Notes: generated by a model not told the origin, from the sequence alone. 64,000 bases of DNA from Lineus longissimus (GCF_910592395.1 NC_088326.1:6765001-6829000); one strand, 5' to 3'; positions 35,001 to 47,084 are shown, counted from the stretch's first letter. Made by a program: numbers and translations.

Positions 35001-36624
35001 TTTGACTACATCACATGGCTTAAGGTAGATCATGTGATTTGTGGCCTATTTCTGATTGGATAAAACTCGACAACATCATTAGCATCTCGGCAACAAAATT
35101 GATTTTGTATTATTTCGACAACATTTGAGCAACATTTGGCCAACATGTTACCGAATGTTTCCGAACTGTACACACTGCCAACATTTTCGATAACATCGCA
35201 CCTGGACAACATGTTGGCCAACATGTTTCCCAAAATGTTGTCAGTGTGTACAGAGCTTTAAATAACATGTGACTATACACAAAATAGAAAACTTTGATGG
35301 AAATTGTAAATCATTTTTTTATCTATCAGGGGAAAACAAGCTGATGATGATCAAGTAAATCATTCATGAGAAATCGTTTTGTTGCTGAAGCTTGCATGAC
35401 GAAGTTAATGCTAACCTTTTCTTGTGCTCCACTGCGCCACCGTAATTTTCTATTTAGACCAGCGATGACGTCATTTCTGGTGATTCCCTACGTTGTCAAA
35501 TGAGTGCTTTTTAAAATGTGCCATTTGGTATTGTACAGTATGCAATGTATGCGCTGTCAGTTGCCGAAGAGAATGCGTAGCTCCCTCAATTTCCAATCAA
35601 TTTTTATGGGAGTGACATTATTGTATTGCTTAGAATGTCTACTTTTTACTCATGAAAGAATCGTAGAACTAAAACTTAATAGGCGAACAGAATCATGCCG
35701 ATTCACTGCACATACTGTGGGAATTCTCCACTTCAAAATACATCGGCGATGTCATCGCGAACAGAGCATGCACTTCCGATATCGTTTTCACAGAAATGTG
35801 GCCAAATTTTCAAGAACTAATTTCTGAAAGTAGTCCCTAAAGCCCTTATGACTACCACTGAAACGAACTGGTGATAATATCGCCTACCAGACTACCGTAG
35901 TACTAGCCCGTAGCCAGGTAAATAGCGGGCCATCGTCATCGAGCTGAGTGTCATGAGCTCCAGCCTCCAGGAGTAAACAACATGCCACCATTTTGTCTCC
36001 GCTTCGGTATTTCGTAGGCCGCTTATAATGCACCTTCTCAATTAAAACGAACATAATAAGGCCTTACATCGTTGATTGAATAGGAACACCACACAAAACA
36101 CAATAAAGTGGGGGTACAATCGATTACGAAGCTGAAGTGAACAGTGATTTATTCCTGGAGCTACTGCTTTTGTTGCGTAGCTGCCATGTTTTAAGAACTG
36201 GCAAATAGGAGACTTCATTGATGGCTGACGTCATCGGGCGGGAATTTGAATCGGCAGAAATAATTAAAAGGCAGGTAGCGCCCTCTCCTGTTAAAATTTT
36301 GAACTTTTTCTCAATAAAATAGATTTTCAAGAATTTTATCTTAATATTAGAGCATATTTCGACTAATTCTGCTGCTCCTAGGCCGATATAGGCCAGTTTC
36401 CTTCATGCGCTCTTGCTCGCAGGAAGTAGGTCGAATGGCGACAAATTTTGTTTTGAAAGTAGAGTTTGACCAGAAGTATCCAGAAATGCAAAATTGAAGT
36501 ATCTAGGTCTTACGGTTACAAAATGTGCACCATGGGTTTAACGGACGGACGGATGGATGGACTGACAGACGGACGCCACTGAGCAGCTTATTTGACAAGC
36601 TCAGCTGACTTTGTCAGCTGAGCT

Positions 36625-36730
36625 AAAAACCTTTTGAACGAATTCCACATGGGCTGTGGTGGGATCCGAAGATATGTTTTTATGGGGTACTATTGGTTTT
36701 GCAGATCTTCTGGTTTTTTCTAACGAATAA
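36625..36730. repeat. 106-bp direct repeat, left copy
   Basis: AAAAACCTTTTGAACGAATT to TTCTAACGAATAA. Repeated at 37,367-37,472, so the 36,731-37,366 segment lies between two copies, as after a tandem duplication. Confidence 0.85.
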
Positions 36731-38250
36731 TAAGATGTGCCATGTGACCAAATATTCTCAACTTTTTGTGATCATTTTCCTCCTTATTCCGAGTCTAAAA
36801 CAGATCAATTTGAACTGTTGATAGGCCTACGCCGTTAAAAATTTTGCCCCACCTGGAAAAATTGGCATCTGGGTATGTGGGTATGTGGTATGTGGTTTTA
36901 GATACTGCCACACAAAACTCACTTATTCTGAAGAATTCAAACCCACTGTGCCCTAAGCTAATAAGCGCGCAGCAGAAAAGCCAGGCTTTTCTGCGAAGCG
37001 CTACTATGGTTAACGTGCATACAACGTATCCAATGTAAACAATGTTTCTCAAATCCATGGATTCGTTTCAAATGGCTTAAATTTGACTTAAAATGGCCGC
37101 CAGAAGAGATAAACGCGCGAATGAAGCAACTCGACTATTCTGAGCTCCGAGAGAGAACCACACGATTATTCTCACTGTTTTTTAATCAAACTTCAATTTC
37201 TTGGGGGTTCGGGGGGGGGGGGGGGGTTTCCCCCCGACATACACTGTTTTGATTTTTGAGACTTTAGTAATAATATCCAAAGGACGCTTAAAATGGATAT
37301 AATCCCAAATAATCAAGCACAAACCGGGCAGGCGTTTCGAGAAAAAATTTTTTTGTTGAGATTTCAAAAAACCTTTTGAACGAATTCCACATGGGCTGTG
37401 GTGGGATCCCAAGATATGTTTTTATGGGGTACTATTGGTTTTGTAGATCTTCTGGTTTTTTCTAACGAATAATCAATATTCGCTAGCAGGCTTTTTATGC
37501 TCCCAGATATGAAGAGGGTTCTATGTTCCTCAGGTTCTTTGTTCATCAGTCTGGTGTTCCTCAAGAGTCAAGTGTCTTCCAGTCTCTTGGCCTGCAAAAA
37601 CCCTTGCCAACCAATTTTTTATGCATTAACCATTCAGCAACATGTTGGTGGGGGAAAAACCTGATCCCTGACCCCTTGAATTGGTTGCTCAGGTACGACC
37701 ACAAGCAATTGTCTCAAGGAAGCCACCGCGTACGACCTCTTGGCAGTCTTGCCAATATCAAGCAAGTGAAAAGGAAGGATAATAATGGTCGAGGGTTGGA
37801 GTTAGGGTACCATCAAAGGAGTACCTCTTCCTCTCTCTGGGTTAAACGTGTCAAAGGACTATGAAGATTTAGGGGTTCCACTCGAGCGCCCCGGGGTAAG
37901 CAGCTCGGAAGGACTTATTGAGAGGCCAATAGGGGCTTTGAGGGGCCTTCCCCCAATGCACTGGCTAAAACATGTCAGAAGGACGGGGGTGGGGGGGGGG
38001 CTCTCCATGTCGACAGTTGCGCGAGTTCAATAGAGCTTGTACTTTACATTAGAATCTGCCAGAGTGCCAGAGTACGATAGTCCGGACATAGTCCATTTCT
38101 TTGCCGGTTATTATGATGATGGAGTCGAGTTACTGCTAAAGAGATACACGGAGAAAACTGTCTATCAAAAAAAAATGGCGGAAGAAACTATAGCAGGTTC
38201 CCAACCAGGGGGTCTGGGGGGGGTTTCCCCCCCGCTTACTGGACTTTGCG
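36731..38250. repeat. Dispersed 1.3-1.5-kb repeat, copy A
   Basis: Matches 28,961-29,604 at its start and then copy B (49,147-50,430) through ACATGGGCTGTGGTGGGATC, CGCTAGCAGGCTTTTTATGC, GGTTCCACTCGAGCGCCCC and CCAACCAGGGGGTCTGG. G runs (37,201-37,226; 37,985-38,000; 38,208-38,223) are followed by C runs. Frames across it (for example 37,523-37,864) lack domains and differ between copies, so I do not call genes. Confidence 0.8.
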
Positions 38251-38922
38251 CAATATTTCGCCAAAAAAGTATTCTACGCAACGGTCCCTAGGTGACTTTT
38301 CCTATTCATAATACACAGCCTGTCCATCCTAGATCGTGGTTACATGGGGAGTAATCGTTGTAAAATTAGGCCAAACGCAAAGACAGTTAACCCGGGTACC
38401 ACTATGTTGACGATGCGAACAAGCCGTGTAAGTCATTATCAGCATTTTTTTCATTGAACATTTGCGGGTACAGCGTCACAGGGAGCAGCATTGAACGGTA
38501 AACAGGTTCACATCATATTCAGACAACGGCTTGTAACGGCCATACAGGAAACGATTCGTATCAAAAATCGACGATCACAACTATTCGTTTGCTGAGAGTA
38601 TACATTACGCGCATACATTACATTCAGACATTTGAGCTTCCAAGCTTTGAGAAATAACAGGTCATGTGCGAATTTGGCATGTAATTTTGGTAATTTACGT
38701 GAGTACATTTTCAACCCCGAAAAGTGTGAAGTGAAGTTATGCTTTTATTTAGTAAAAATTGGCAGGCATGTCCAACAAGACATCATGACATGTGTCTCAG
38801 CTGCCTGGGTGGGTGTGGGTCATCACTCAAAAGTCGTTCTCTGCAATGCATGCAAGCACTGCGTGTGTGTTTGACCATAGGCCCCTGAATGCTAATTAGC
38901 GGGATTATCGGCTAAACAATGG
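38251..38922. other. Intergenic; ends in a repeat that is the target of the next element
   Basis: The last 50 bp, CCATAGGCCCCTGAATGC to GCTAAACAATGG, match 50,475-50,525 in inverse orientation. The remainder shows nothing recognisable. Confidence 0.5.
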
Positions 38923-39366
38923 ATCAGGGTTCGCCAGTCTACCTCTCTGGCTGGGCACCACCTCCACAGCTAGGAACCTCTCTGACCAGGCACCACGGAT
39001 GCGCATGCTCCGTTTGGATCTATTCCGTTTCCGTTTTGATCACTTCCGGTAACGCAGGCGCATTGAAGTTGAGGAAAATATGGTGGTGCCTGGCTGTGGA
39101 GGTAACCTGCTCTCGACCATTTCAAGAGAAAAGACTATGAAATGTTCTGTTATTAACACAGTTTACCCAATATTGAACAGACTCAAAGTTTTATTTGTTC
39201 AAGTAATCAAATGTATAAGGCCAGGGACACATACAATGCTTTTTTCACTTGGTGGTGCCTGGCTGTGGAGGTAACCTGCTCTCTACCATTTCAAGAGAAA
39301 TGACTACGTTATTGTTCGATTATTAAGGCAGTTTGCCCAATATTGAACAGATTCAAAGTTTTATTT

Positions 39367-40982
39367 TGTTCTGGCGATCAACGAATTGACAAGATGACGA
39401 TAAGAACTATGCCAGAGGTTAATTACTTTATGAAGAGGACTGTATATTTATATGGTACAAGCTATCATAAGATACCTACAATTCACTATAGCTGTAAATG
39501 CTTCAGCCTAGAGCCAGCGGCTCCGTACTAGTTTTACACACGATTGCGGTGTCTCTTCTCCGGCATCTACAACAGGCTATCCTCCGTCTCGTGTTCGATT
39601 GCAGACTTCGGTATTCCAGCCCGGAACGTCAGTAGAAGGGCGTAGTAGATTATATATATATATCAAATTATTTTCCCACCAAGGGGAATATATCAATACA
39701 AGTTTTTTCCGCTAAGGGATATATACTAAAATGCTTCTCACAACTCAAAGCGTGCTACAACACAAACAGTCTGTAACATTGACTCAGGCTGACTGAAGCA
39801 ACCTGACCGCTAGCTAGGACTATATAAATGACTTCGACTCAACCGGTTCTGCCCAGATGGCAACAGACTAGTCCTAACTAGCCGGCAGGTCGTAACAATA
39901 AACTAGCCAGTAAATTAAGAATACTATACCGCCACGGGTATTCTATAAACGGGGAGGGACGTCAACAGCAAGGCCTCGTCCTTCTCGATCTCTGCAGGGC
40001 GGATTCGTCCAAATCGTCAACACGGCTTCTGGCGTAAGCGGAGAGACAGTGATGGAATCACACCCACTGGCTTCTAACTATATAACTATCAAACAGTCAC
40101 CTGAATTCAACATACACAGATTAAAACGTGGGTTAACACAACATCTTTTTAGTCCCAAAATACAACTGGGTTTTTATATAATGGTTTTCCAGAAAAATCC
40201 GTTCGCACGGTCTATAATTATTAAAGTCTATATAACAGGTTCGAGTATGTCCAATAACACCAATGGACTAAAATACTAAACGATAACGATTCATTCTAAC
40301 CGAGAATCAACAACATTACAGCCCATTCATCGAAAATAGGCCTAAAAGAGTGGAGTGGAAAGTTGCTCAGGTCGACCTGATCTACGCGAGCCTATTCGAA
40401 GCACCTGGTCCGCAAAGACCAGAATGCACCTTCAAACATTAATACACCCCCCTTTTAGACCCCTTCTCAAACTATAGAAAACCATGTCAATTAAATGCAC
40501 AGATAGCTATACATTAGCGAGAGGAAGACACAAACTGGTGATACGTTTACAAACACAGCACGATACACACGGTCAGTGCATCGGCCGTATACAAATGTAC
40601 GTAAAGCGTGAAAGGCTTCACACCGGTAAAATTATGGCATTTTCCATTCTATCGGTAAAGTACGGCGTGAATCAATCATAAAAACGTTACCACCATTTCA
40701 ACGCTGCTTCAACCATTTCAACCATCTCGCTACGAACTTCTGGGCGTTGTCATCTATAGAATAGTACAGAACCGGCGGCGATCCTCACTCAATCGCGGAC
40801 GGAGTCGAAGTGCTGTCTTGAACACACATGCCCATGGGTGTTACCTAAGTCTCGCCAACATCTCGCAAAATCTCGGTAAACAATTTTTTGGCGCGGAAAT
40901 AATAATACAATAACGGGGTCAAACCGGGTCAAGGGAGAAGTCAGCTGATCGCAATAACAAACGATCACTGATCGTCACAACA
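39367..40982 (-). repeat. BEL LTR, inverted copy
   Basis: 1,616 bp; read on minus it starts TGTTGTGACGATCAG and ends GATCGCCAGAACA. It lies downstream of the minus-strand pol end, preceded by the purine tract GGGGAGGGG, so it is a genuine 3' LTR of an inverted element end. Confidence 0.88.
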
Positions 40983-41054
40983 CCCCTCCCCGTGACATGA
41001 TCCGAGTTAGCCATGTCACAATATATATATACATGTAGTTCCTCAGAACTTAAC

Positions 41055-41393
41055 CTACTTCTTGTCGTCTGCTTTTTCGGTAGTCGTCTCACCATCGGCT
41101 GCAATCAACGGAACAAGGCGCGTGATAGGACGTCGATACGTTTTTCCTCTGGACAAGACTGTCGCTGTTCTTATATGACCATCAGAACCTCTATCTACTT
41201 CAGTGACTTTTCCAATCGGCCAGCTCCAACGGGGGCAACCTTGCTCCTGCAGGACAACGACATCATCGACTGCCAAATCAGAATGGACTTCTCTCCATTT
41301 TCCTCTCTGCTGTTGGAGAGTCAAATACTCCTTCTGCCATCTAACCCAGAACCTGTACAACATGTCTTGGACTAGGCGCCATCGATGTCGTGG
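41055..41393 (-). pseudogene. BEL integrase C-terminal end, inverted copy
   Basis: PRHRWRLVQDMLYRFWVRWQ, GCPRWSWPIGKVTEV and RPITRLVPL match the C-terminal region of BEL/Pao integrases (RRW...FW.RW..EYL, W.LG.V.E). Ends at TAG 41,055-41,057. Only the last 113 codons exist because the palindrome centre cuts the gene; the frame reads a few chance residues into the other arm. Confidence 0.85.
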
Positions 41394-41410
41394 ATGAGAC
41401 TGACTACAAC

Positions 41411-41749
41411 CCACGACATCGATGGCGCCTAGTCCAAGACATGTTGTACAGGTTCTGGGTTAGATGGCAGAAGGAGTATTTGACTCTCCAACAGCAGAGA
41501 GGAAAATGGAGAGAAGTCCATTCTGATTTGGCAGTCGATGATGTCGTTGTCCTGCAGGAGCAAGGTTGCCCCCGTTGGAGCTGGCCGATTGGAAAAGTCA
41601 CTGAAGTAGAGAGAGGTTCTGATGGTCATATAAGAACAGCGACAGTCTTGTCCAGAGGAAAAACGTATCGACGTCCTATCACGCGCCTTGTTCCGTTGAT
41701 TGCAGCCGATGGTGAGACGACTACCGAAAAAGCAGACGACAAGAAGTAG
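41411..41749 (+). pseudogene. BEL integrase C-terminal end, direct copy
   Basis: Mirror of 41,055-41,393 with a single residue change visible (GKVTEVE instead of GKVTEVD). It stops at TAG 41,747-41,749, followed by the purine tract at 41,813-41,821 and the LTR. An identical protein end on both strands shows that the palindrome was made from one element end. Confidence 0.85.
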
Positions 41750-41821
41750 GTTAAGTTCTGAGGAACTACATGTATATATATATTGTGACATGGCTAACTC
41801 GGATCATGTCACGGGGAGGGG

Positions 41822-43437
41822 TGTTGTGACGATCAGTGATCGTTTGTTATTGCGATCAGCTGACTTCTCCCTTGACCCGGTTTGACCCCGTTATTGTATT
41901 ATTATTTCCGCGCCAAAAAATTGTTTACCGAGATTTTGCGAGATGTTGGCGAGACTTAGGTAACACCCATGGGCATGTGTGTTCAAGACAGCACTTCGAC
42001 TCCGTCCGCGATTGAGTGAGGATCGCCGCCGGTTCTGTACTATTCTATAGATGACAACGCCCAGAAGTTCGTAGCGAGATGGTTGAAATGGTTGAAGCAG
42101 CGTTGAAATGGTGGTAACGTTTTTATGATTGATTCACGCCGTACTTTACCGATAGAATGGAAAATGCCATAATTTTACCGGTGTGAAGCCTTTCACGCTT
42201 TACGTACATTTGTATACGGCCGATGCACTGACCGTGTGTATCGTGCTGTGTTTGTAAACGTATCACCAGTTTGTGTCTTCCTCTCGCTAATGTATAGCTA
42301 TCTGTGCATTTAATTGACATGGTTTTCTATAGTTTGAGAAGGGGTCTAAAAGGGGGGTGTATTAATGTTTGAAGGTGCATTCTGGTCTTTGCGGACCAGG
42401 TGCTTCGAATAGGCTCGCGTAGATCAGGTCGACCTGAGCAACTTTCCACTCCACTCTTTTAGGCCTATTTTCGATGAATGGGCTGTAATGTTGTTGATTC
42501 TCGGTTAGAATGAATCGTTATCGTTTAGTATTTTAGTCCATTGGTGTTATTGGACATACTCGAACCTGTTATATAGACTTTAATAATTATAGACCGTGCG
42601 AACGGATTTTTCTGGAAAACCATTATATAAAAACCCAGTTGTATTTTGGGACTAAAAAGATGTTGTGTTAACCCACGTTTTAATCTGTGTAAATTGAATT
42701 CAGGTGACTGTTTGATAGTTATATAGTTAGAAGCCAGTGGGTGTGATTCCATCACTGTCTCTCCGCTTACGCCAGAAGCCGTGTTGACGATTTGGACGAA
42801 TCCGCCCTGCAGAGATCGAGAAGGACGAGGCCTTGCTGTTGACGTCCCTCCCCGTTTATAGAATACCCGTGGCGGTATAGTATTCTTAATTTACTGGCTA
42901 GTTTATTGTTACGACCTGCCGGCTAGTTAGGACTAGTCTGTTGCCATCTGGGCAGAACCGGTTGAGTCGAAGTCATTTATATAGTCCTAGCTAGCGGTCA
43001 GGTTGCTTCAGTCAGCCTGAGTCAATGTTACAGACTGTTTGTGTTGTAGCACGCTTTGAGTTGTGAGAAGCATTTTAGTATATATCCCTTAGCGGAAAAA
43101 ACTTGTATTGATATATTCCCCTTGGTGGGAAAATAATTTGATATATATATATAATCTACTACGCCCTTCTACTGACGTTCCGGGCTGGAATACCGAAGTC
43201 TGCAATCGAACACGAGACGGAGGATAGCCTGTTGTAGATGCCGGAGAAGAGACACCGCAATCGTGTGTAAAACTAGTACGGAGCCGCTGGCTCTAGGCTG
43301 AAGCATTTACAGCTATAGTGAATTGTAGGTATCTTATGATAGCTTGTACCATATAAATATACAGTCCTCTTCATAAAGTAATTAACCTCTGGCATAGTTC
43401 TTATCGTCATCTTGTCAATTCGTTGATCGCCAGAACA
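41822..43437 (+). repeat. BEL LTR, acting as 5' LTR
   Basis: 1,616 bp, TGTTGTGACG to GCCAGAACA, flanked on the left by GGGGAGGGG (polypurine tract) and on the right by TGGTCTCTCCGACCGG, a candidate primer-binding site because it starts with TGG immediately after the LTR. I could not name the tRNA. Confidence 0.88.
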
Positions 43438-43455
43438 TGGTCTCTCCGACCGGAT
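43438..43455 (+). promoter_or_regulatory. Candidate primer-binding site of BEL
   Basis: TGGTCTCTCCGACCGGAT directly abuts the LTR end ACA. TGG pairs with the CCA tail of a tRNA; the tRNA species is not identified. Confidence 0.5.
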
Positions 43456-43716
43456 TATTTTGATTGCTCCTTTGTTATTCATTGATGATTGAGATACCTA
43501 CAATTTACACTTTCTCTGTGAAGTCAGTAGTTGTTGGATGACCGTGGTGCTTTGATGCACTGTTACCAAGATATTGAGAGTATTACTGCCGTTATTTGAG
43601 GGTCAATTGTACATCCTAGTATTCCCAATACTGCATAGTATTAGCAGTGGAATTCGTATATAGTGTGCATCCACGTATATTTGGTGTACATTGTGAATTT
43701 GCAGTTGGTATAAGCG

Positions 43717-46700
43717 ATGTCTGGTGCTGTTCGGAGGTCGACGCGAATCAAGAAGAAGCCTGCATATCTTCAAGATTACGAGTGGGAAAATATCCGAGAA
43801 GATCAACCTGAGATGGAACCGAAGCAGCCACAAACATTGGATCTCCGTCCAGGTGAGGTACTTGAAACACAACCTTCGACCACGTCACAACCCGGTAGTA
43901 AGATGACCGCGGCAACTACGTCTGGAACCAGTAATAGAGGGCAGTTTGCTACTGCTTTGGACCCTGAGAACTCGGACACGATTGCTTGTTGGTTAGAAGA
44001 TGAGCGGCAGTTGTTAGGTGCCAGAATTAATGACATGTCGTCTGAGTTGAGAAAGCTTTTAGGAGATCGTGGTAGTAGAACTAAGATGCAGAGATTGGTA
44101 GAACGCTTGAAGTCATCTTCTCGTGATGTTTATTCTGTAGTTGACAGACTGACACAGTTGACTACGAGCGTGGACCGGATGAAGCGCCTTGTAGACTGGG
44201 GCCGTCAGGCTAATAGCATCGTCGAGCAGTTAGAAGATGAGGTCATCGACCAGATTGAAGAGCGTGCAGACGAGGCTCCTTCAATGACGCCGTCATTGCT
44301 TGCTCAGGGTGACCCAGACACCAGACACCAGAAACCAGAAGAAGATAATCTTCCTGAAGATGAAGAAGATGAAGACGACTTTGATGACGCGAAGAGTGAC
44401 CAGTCACATCAGTCAACGCAGTCTAACCGTTCACAGTTGGCGAAAGTAAAGGCAGAGTTGGCGATGCTGAAGGTCAAACAAGAGAAGCAGAGGTACGTCG
44501 AACAGCTGCGCATCCAGGAAGCTCAACAGAAGTTGGCCTTGGCGAAGGCCGAGGATGAGGCTGAGAGCGCGAAGTTAGAGGCTCAGCTGCTGGCCGAGTT
44601 GGATGGCAGAGGCATCGCTAAGCCTACCATGCCTACCAAGCCTGTCGTCTTCACGTTACCGCCTAGAAAGCAAAGAGCGACTCAATTTTTTCCTGTAGAT
44701 TTCAGCCCAGCAGGGGAAAAGCACCAGATGACAGGGAAGAGACGGTCTGCATCCGCACACAATAGTTGGATCCAGCAGGTTCAAGCTCAGGACCTGGCGA
44801 GCTTGAAGTTTCCTATCCTATCCAGCAGTAATGAGAAGGTGGGTGAGAAGCCTGTTTTGCAGCCCTTTGGTGTCCTAGCAGCTTCAAAGTTGAACCCGAT
44901 TGACGAGTTAGTGCAGTCGATTGAGGAATCTACACCGATGCCAAGACCACAGCATTCCTCCACTCCAGCCAAAGATGTTCCAGAAGTTACACCTGCCGAG
45001 ACGAAAGAGATACAGCGCTTCTTCCAGGGTCTGGCAAAACCTCATCTACCGAAATTCGATGGCAACAGAGACCGATTCGAAGACTGGAGGGCGCAGTACG
45101 AGGTATTTGTTGAACAATCTCAGGTACCAGTAAAATTCAAGATGATAATGTTGAAAAATGCCTTGTCGGGTCATCCCCTTAGGTTAATCAGCAACCTGGG
45201 GTATACGGCAGCACAATATAAGATGGCTATTTTTAAACTTGACCAGCGCTATGGGGGGGAAACTCGTACACTAAAGAAATACTTAGATCGGTTGCTAACT
45301 TGGAAGGAGGTGTCCGAGGGTGACTTGCGAGCCTTAGAAGAATTGTCTAACCAGATGTGCGACGTAATCTCCAAACTCGATGACACTGACCATGCCCGGG
45401 AGTTAATTGGTAACACCGTCTTGTATACTTTAGTGAAGCAAAAGGTTCCACACTCTCTCCTAGTGAAGTATGCAGAGCAGCGCAGTACAAATGCCCAGGA
45501 TGGTTTGGCTGTATTCACGAAGTGGTTCAACCGGCAAGTTTGCTTGATGTTGGAGATGTCCGAGCTGCGTGCTCCTTGTACCAAGGAAAAAACTGCTGAA
45601 CAGCCACACAGTAAAAGAAAGTCTGAGAGTAATAAAAGCCATTCTTATGCCGTTTCAGCCACTGACACTAAGAAGACAACTACTTCCCAGTCGAAGCCTG
45701 TCGAACAGAAGGATGACAAGCGCCAGGGAACAGAGTTCGAATGCCCGTTATGCAAGGGCAGTCATCATGTGGTGAGATGCCAGTTGTGGAAGCCAGCCTC
45801 CACCGAAGAGCGATGGAAAATAGCGAAGGAAAAAGCCTTATGTTACAAGTGCCTGTGTGGGAAACACATGGCGAAGAATTGCACGAAGGAGCCCCGGAAG
45901 TGCGAGATAGACGGATGCCAGCGGACCCACCATCGACATCTGCACAAGAAAGAAACCAAGACAGAAGCTGCCAAGAAGAACACACCTGAGCCTGTTGGGT
46001 GTTTTGGAATTGCTGGGAATGGTCAGGTACGTCTGAATAAAGTATCATTAAGAGTTTTACCTGTTCTTGTTGCAGATGTTGATGGTCAGATGAGAAGATT
46101 GAACGCCTTCCTCGATGATGGGTCCGACTCCTCCTACGTTCGTCGATCCGTCCTGTCTGAGCTGGGGATTTCCAGAATTGAGGACCACACGATCACCATG
46201 TCAACTATGACGACGACTGGTACAAAGGTCAAGAGTGGTACAGTAACCCTGTCGGTGGAGAGTTTGAATGGCAACCTAAGGGTAAGACTGGGCTGTAGAA
46301 TTTTGGATCGCCTATGCGAGGGGGTGCGTCCTCAGAATTGGGGCATGAACAAAAATAGATGGTCTCATTTGGCAGATATTGACTTCCCGAGAATTGATGG
46401 TGCAGAGACTGTAGACATAGTAATAGGATCCGATCATCCCGAGCTGACGATGTCTTTAGAGGAGGTCGCAGGACAACCAGGAGAGCCGGTAGCACGTCTT
46501 ACTCCCCTTGGTTGGACTTGCACTGGGATGCTAGGGACGTCTTCCCAGGACCAGGATGAGATAGGTGGCTATGCAGCCACTTGTTCAGTTATGTCAGATA
46601 TTCACTTAGATAGCTGTTTACGTGCGTTATGGAACCAAGATTTGATGACCGATGGTAAAGAGACAGAGTTTACACCCGAAGAGCAGAGGATTATAGATGG

Positions 46701-46917
46701 TGTTGAAGCTTCAAAGGTGTACCACAGGGAGCAGGGATGTTACGAGGTTTCCATCCCATGGATAGATGGCAGTCCGGAACTTCCATGTAACTACGAGATC
46801 GCCCGTCGCCGCCTGGTGTCCTTGGAGAGAACCTTGATGAAGAAACCGAAACTGGCGGAGAAGTACAAAGACGGGATGAAGCAAAACATCGAGAAGAGAC
46901 ACCGCAATCGTGTGTAA
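43717..46917 (+). pseudogene. BEL/Pao gag-protease-RT polyprotein, truncated
   Basis: ATG at 43717 follows the LTR by 280 bp and opens 1,066 codons without a stop. Order: basic start; acidic stretch (about 205-235); long coiled coil rich in Gln/Lys/Glu (about 240-300); BEL Gag-like region LPKFDGNRDRFEDWRAQYEV (about 447); zinc-finger-like CPLCKGSHHVVRC (about 675) and CYKCLCGKHMAKNC (about 709); retropepsin-like aspartic protease with FLDDGSDSSYV (about 798); RT N-terminal region LPCNYEIARRRL. At 46,891 the RT sequence KQNIEK runs into LTR sequence and stops 7 codons later. A full BEL polyprotein is usually 1,700-2,000 residues, so the catalytic part of RT and everything after it is gone. Confidence 0.88.
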
Positions 46918-47084
46918 AACTAGTACGGAGCCGCTGGCTCTAGGCTGAAGCATTTACAGCTATAGTGAATTGTAGGTATCTTATGATAGCTTGTACCATA
47001 TAAATATACAGTCCTCTTCATAAAGTAATTAACCTCTGGCATAGTTCTTATCGTCATCTTGTCAATTCGTTGATCGCCAGAACA
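46891..47084 (+). repeat. Last 194 bp of a BEL LTR (3' end)
   Basis: Identical in layout to 43,244-43,437. The junction with RT shares GAGAAG between both parents, so a 6-bp microhomology join removed the rest of pol and the first 1.4 kb of the 3' LTR. Confidence 0.85.

Larger units (their letters stand above)
34510..35257. mobile_element. Harbinger deletion derivative with TTA target duplication
   Basis: Perfect ends AGCTCTGTACACACTGAC and its inverse, flanked by TTA at 34507-34509 and 35258-35260. Subterminal CCAACATGTTGGCCAACATG repeats occur at both sides and are plausible protein-binding sites. 748 bp; carries only the 5' ends of a transposase gene (plus) and a MADF/Myb-like gene (minus), converging in the centre. 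Confidence 0.88.
33809..36627. repeat. AAGAGGCCCAAGGGCCT repeat, full span with Harbinger insert
   Basis: Starts with AACAAGAGGCCCAAGGGCCT, contains the Harbinger derivative at 34,510-35,257, and ends with GGACGGACGGATGG and the hairpin AGCTCAGCTGAC-TTT-GTCAGCTGAGCT followed by AAAAA. The 3' structure matches the families ending at 1,352 and 16,635. A small frame at 35,694-35,819 begins MPIHCTYCGN but is too short to assign. Confidence 0.55.
39367..47084 (+). mobile_element. Rearranged BEL/Pao retrotransposon with 2-kb palindrome
   Basis: TATTT duplicates flank it (39362-39366, 47085-47089). Order: inverted LTR (39,367-40,982), inverted pol end (about 41,055-41,393), 17-bp spacer (41,394-41,410), pol end (41,411-41,749), LTR (41,822-43,437), gag-protease-RT start (43,717-46,896), last 194 bp of an LTR (46,891-47,084). 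Both outer termini are the U5 end (CGCCAGAACA and its inverse). The two 2,027-bp arms are nearly identical. Most of RT, all of RNase H and the integrase core are missing. Confidence 0.88.

Noticed and set aside
35694-35819. Small zinc-finger-like frame MPIHCTYCGN
   Set aside because: Only one CxxC pair, 41 codons, no partner exon or conservation evidence.
36595-36627. Helitron 3' end (hairpin followed by CTAA)
   Set aside because: The hairpin directly abuts the CTAA instead of lying about 10 bases upstream, and no TC 5' end or AT target was found.
39367-43437. Two independent BEL insertions in opposite orientation
   Set aside because: There is no target duplication at the centre, the arms have exactly equal length and break pol at the same base, so a single palindromic unit is simpler.
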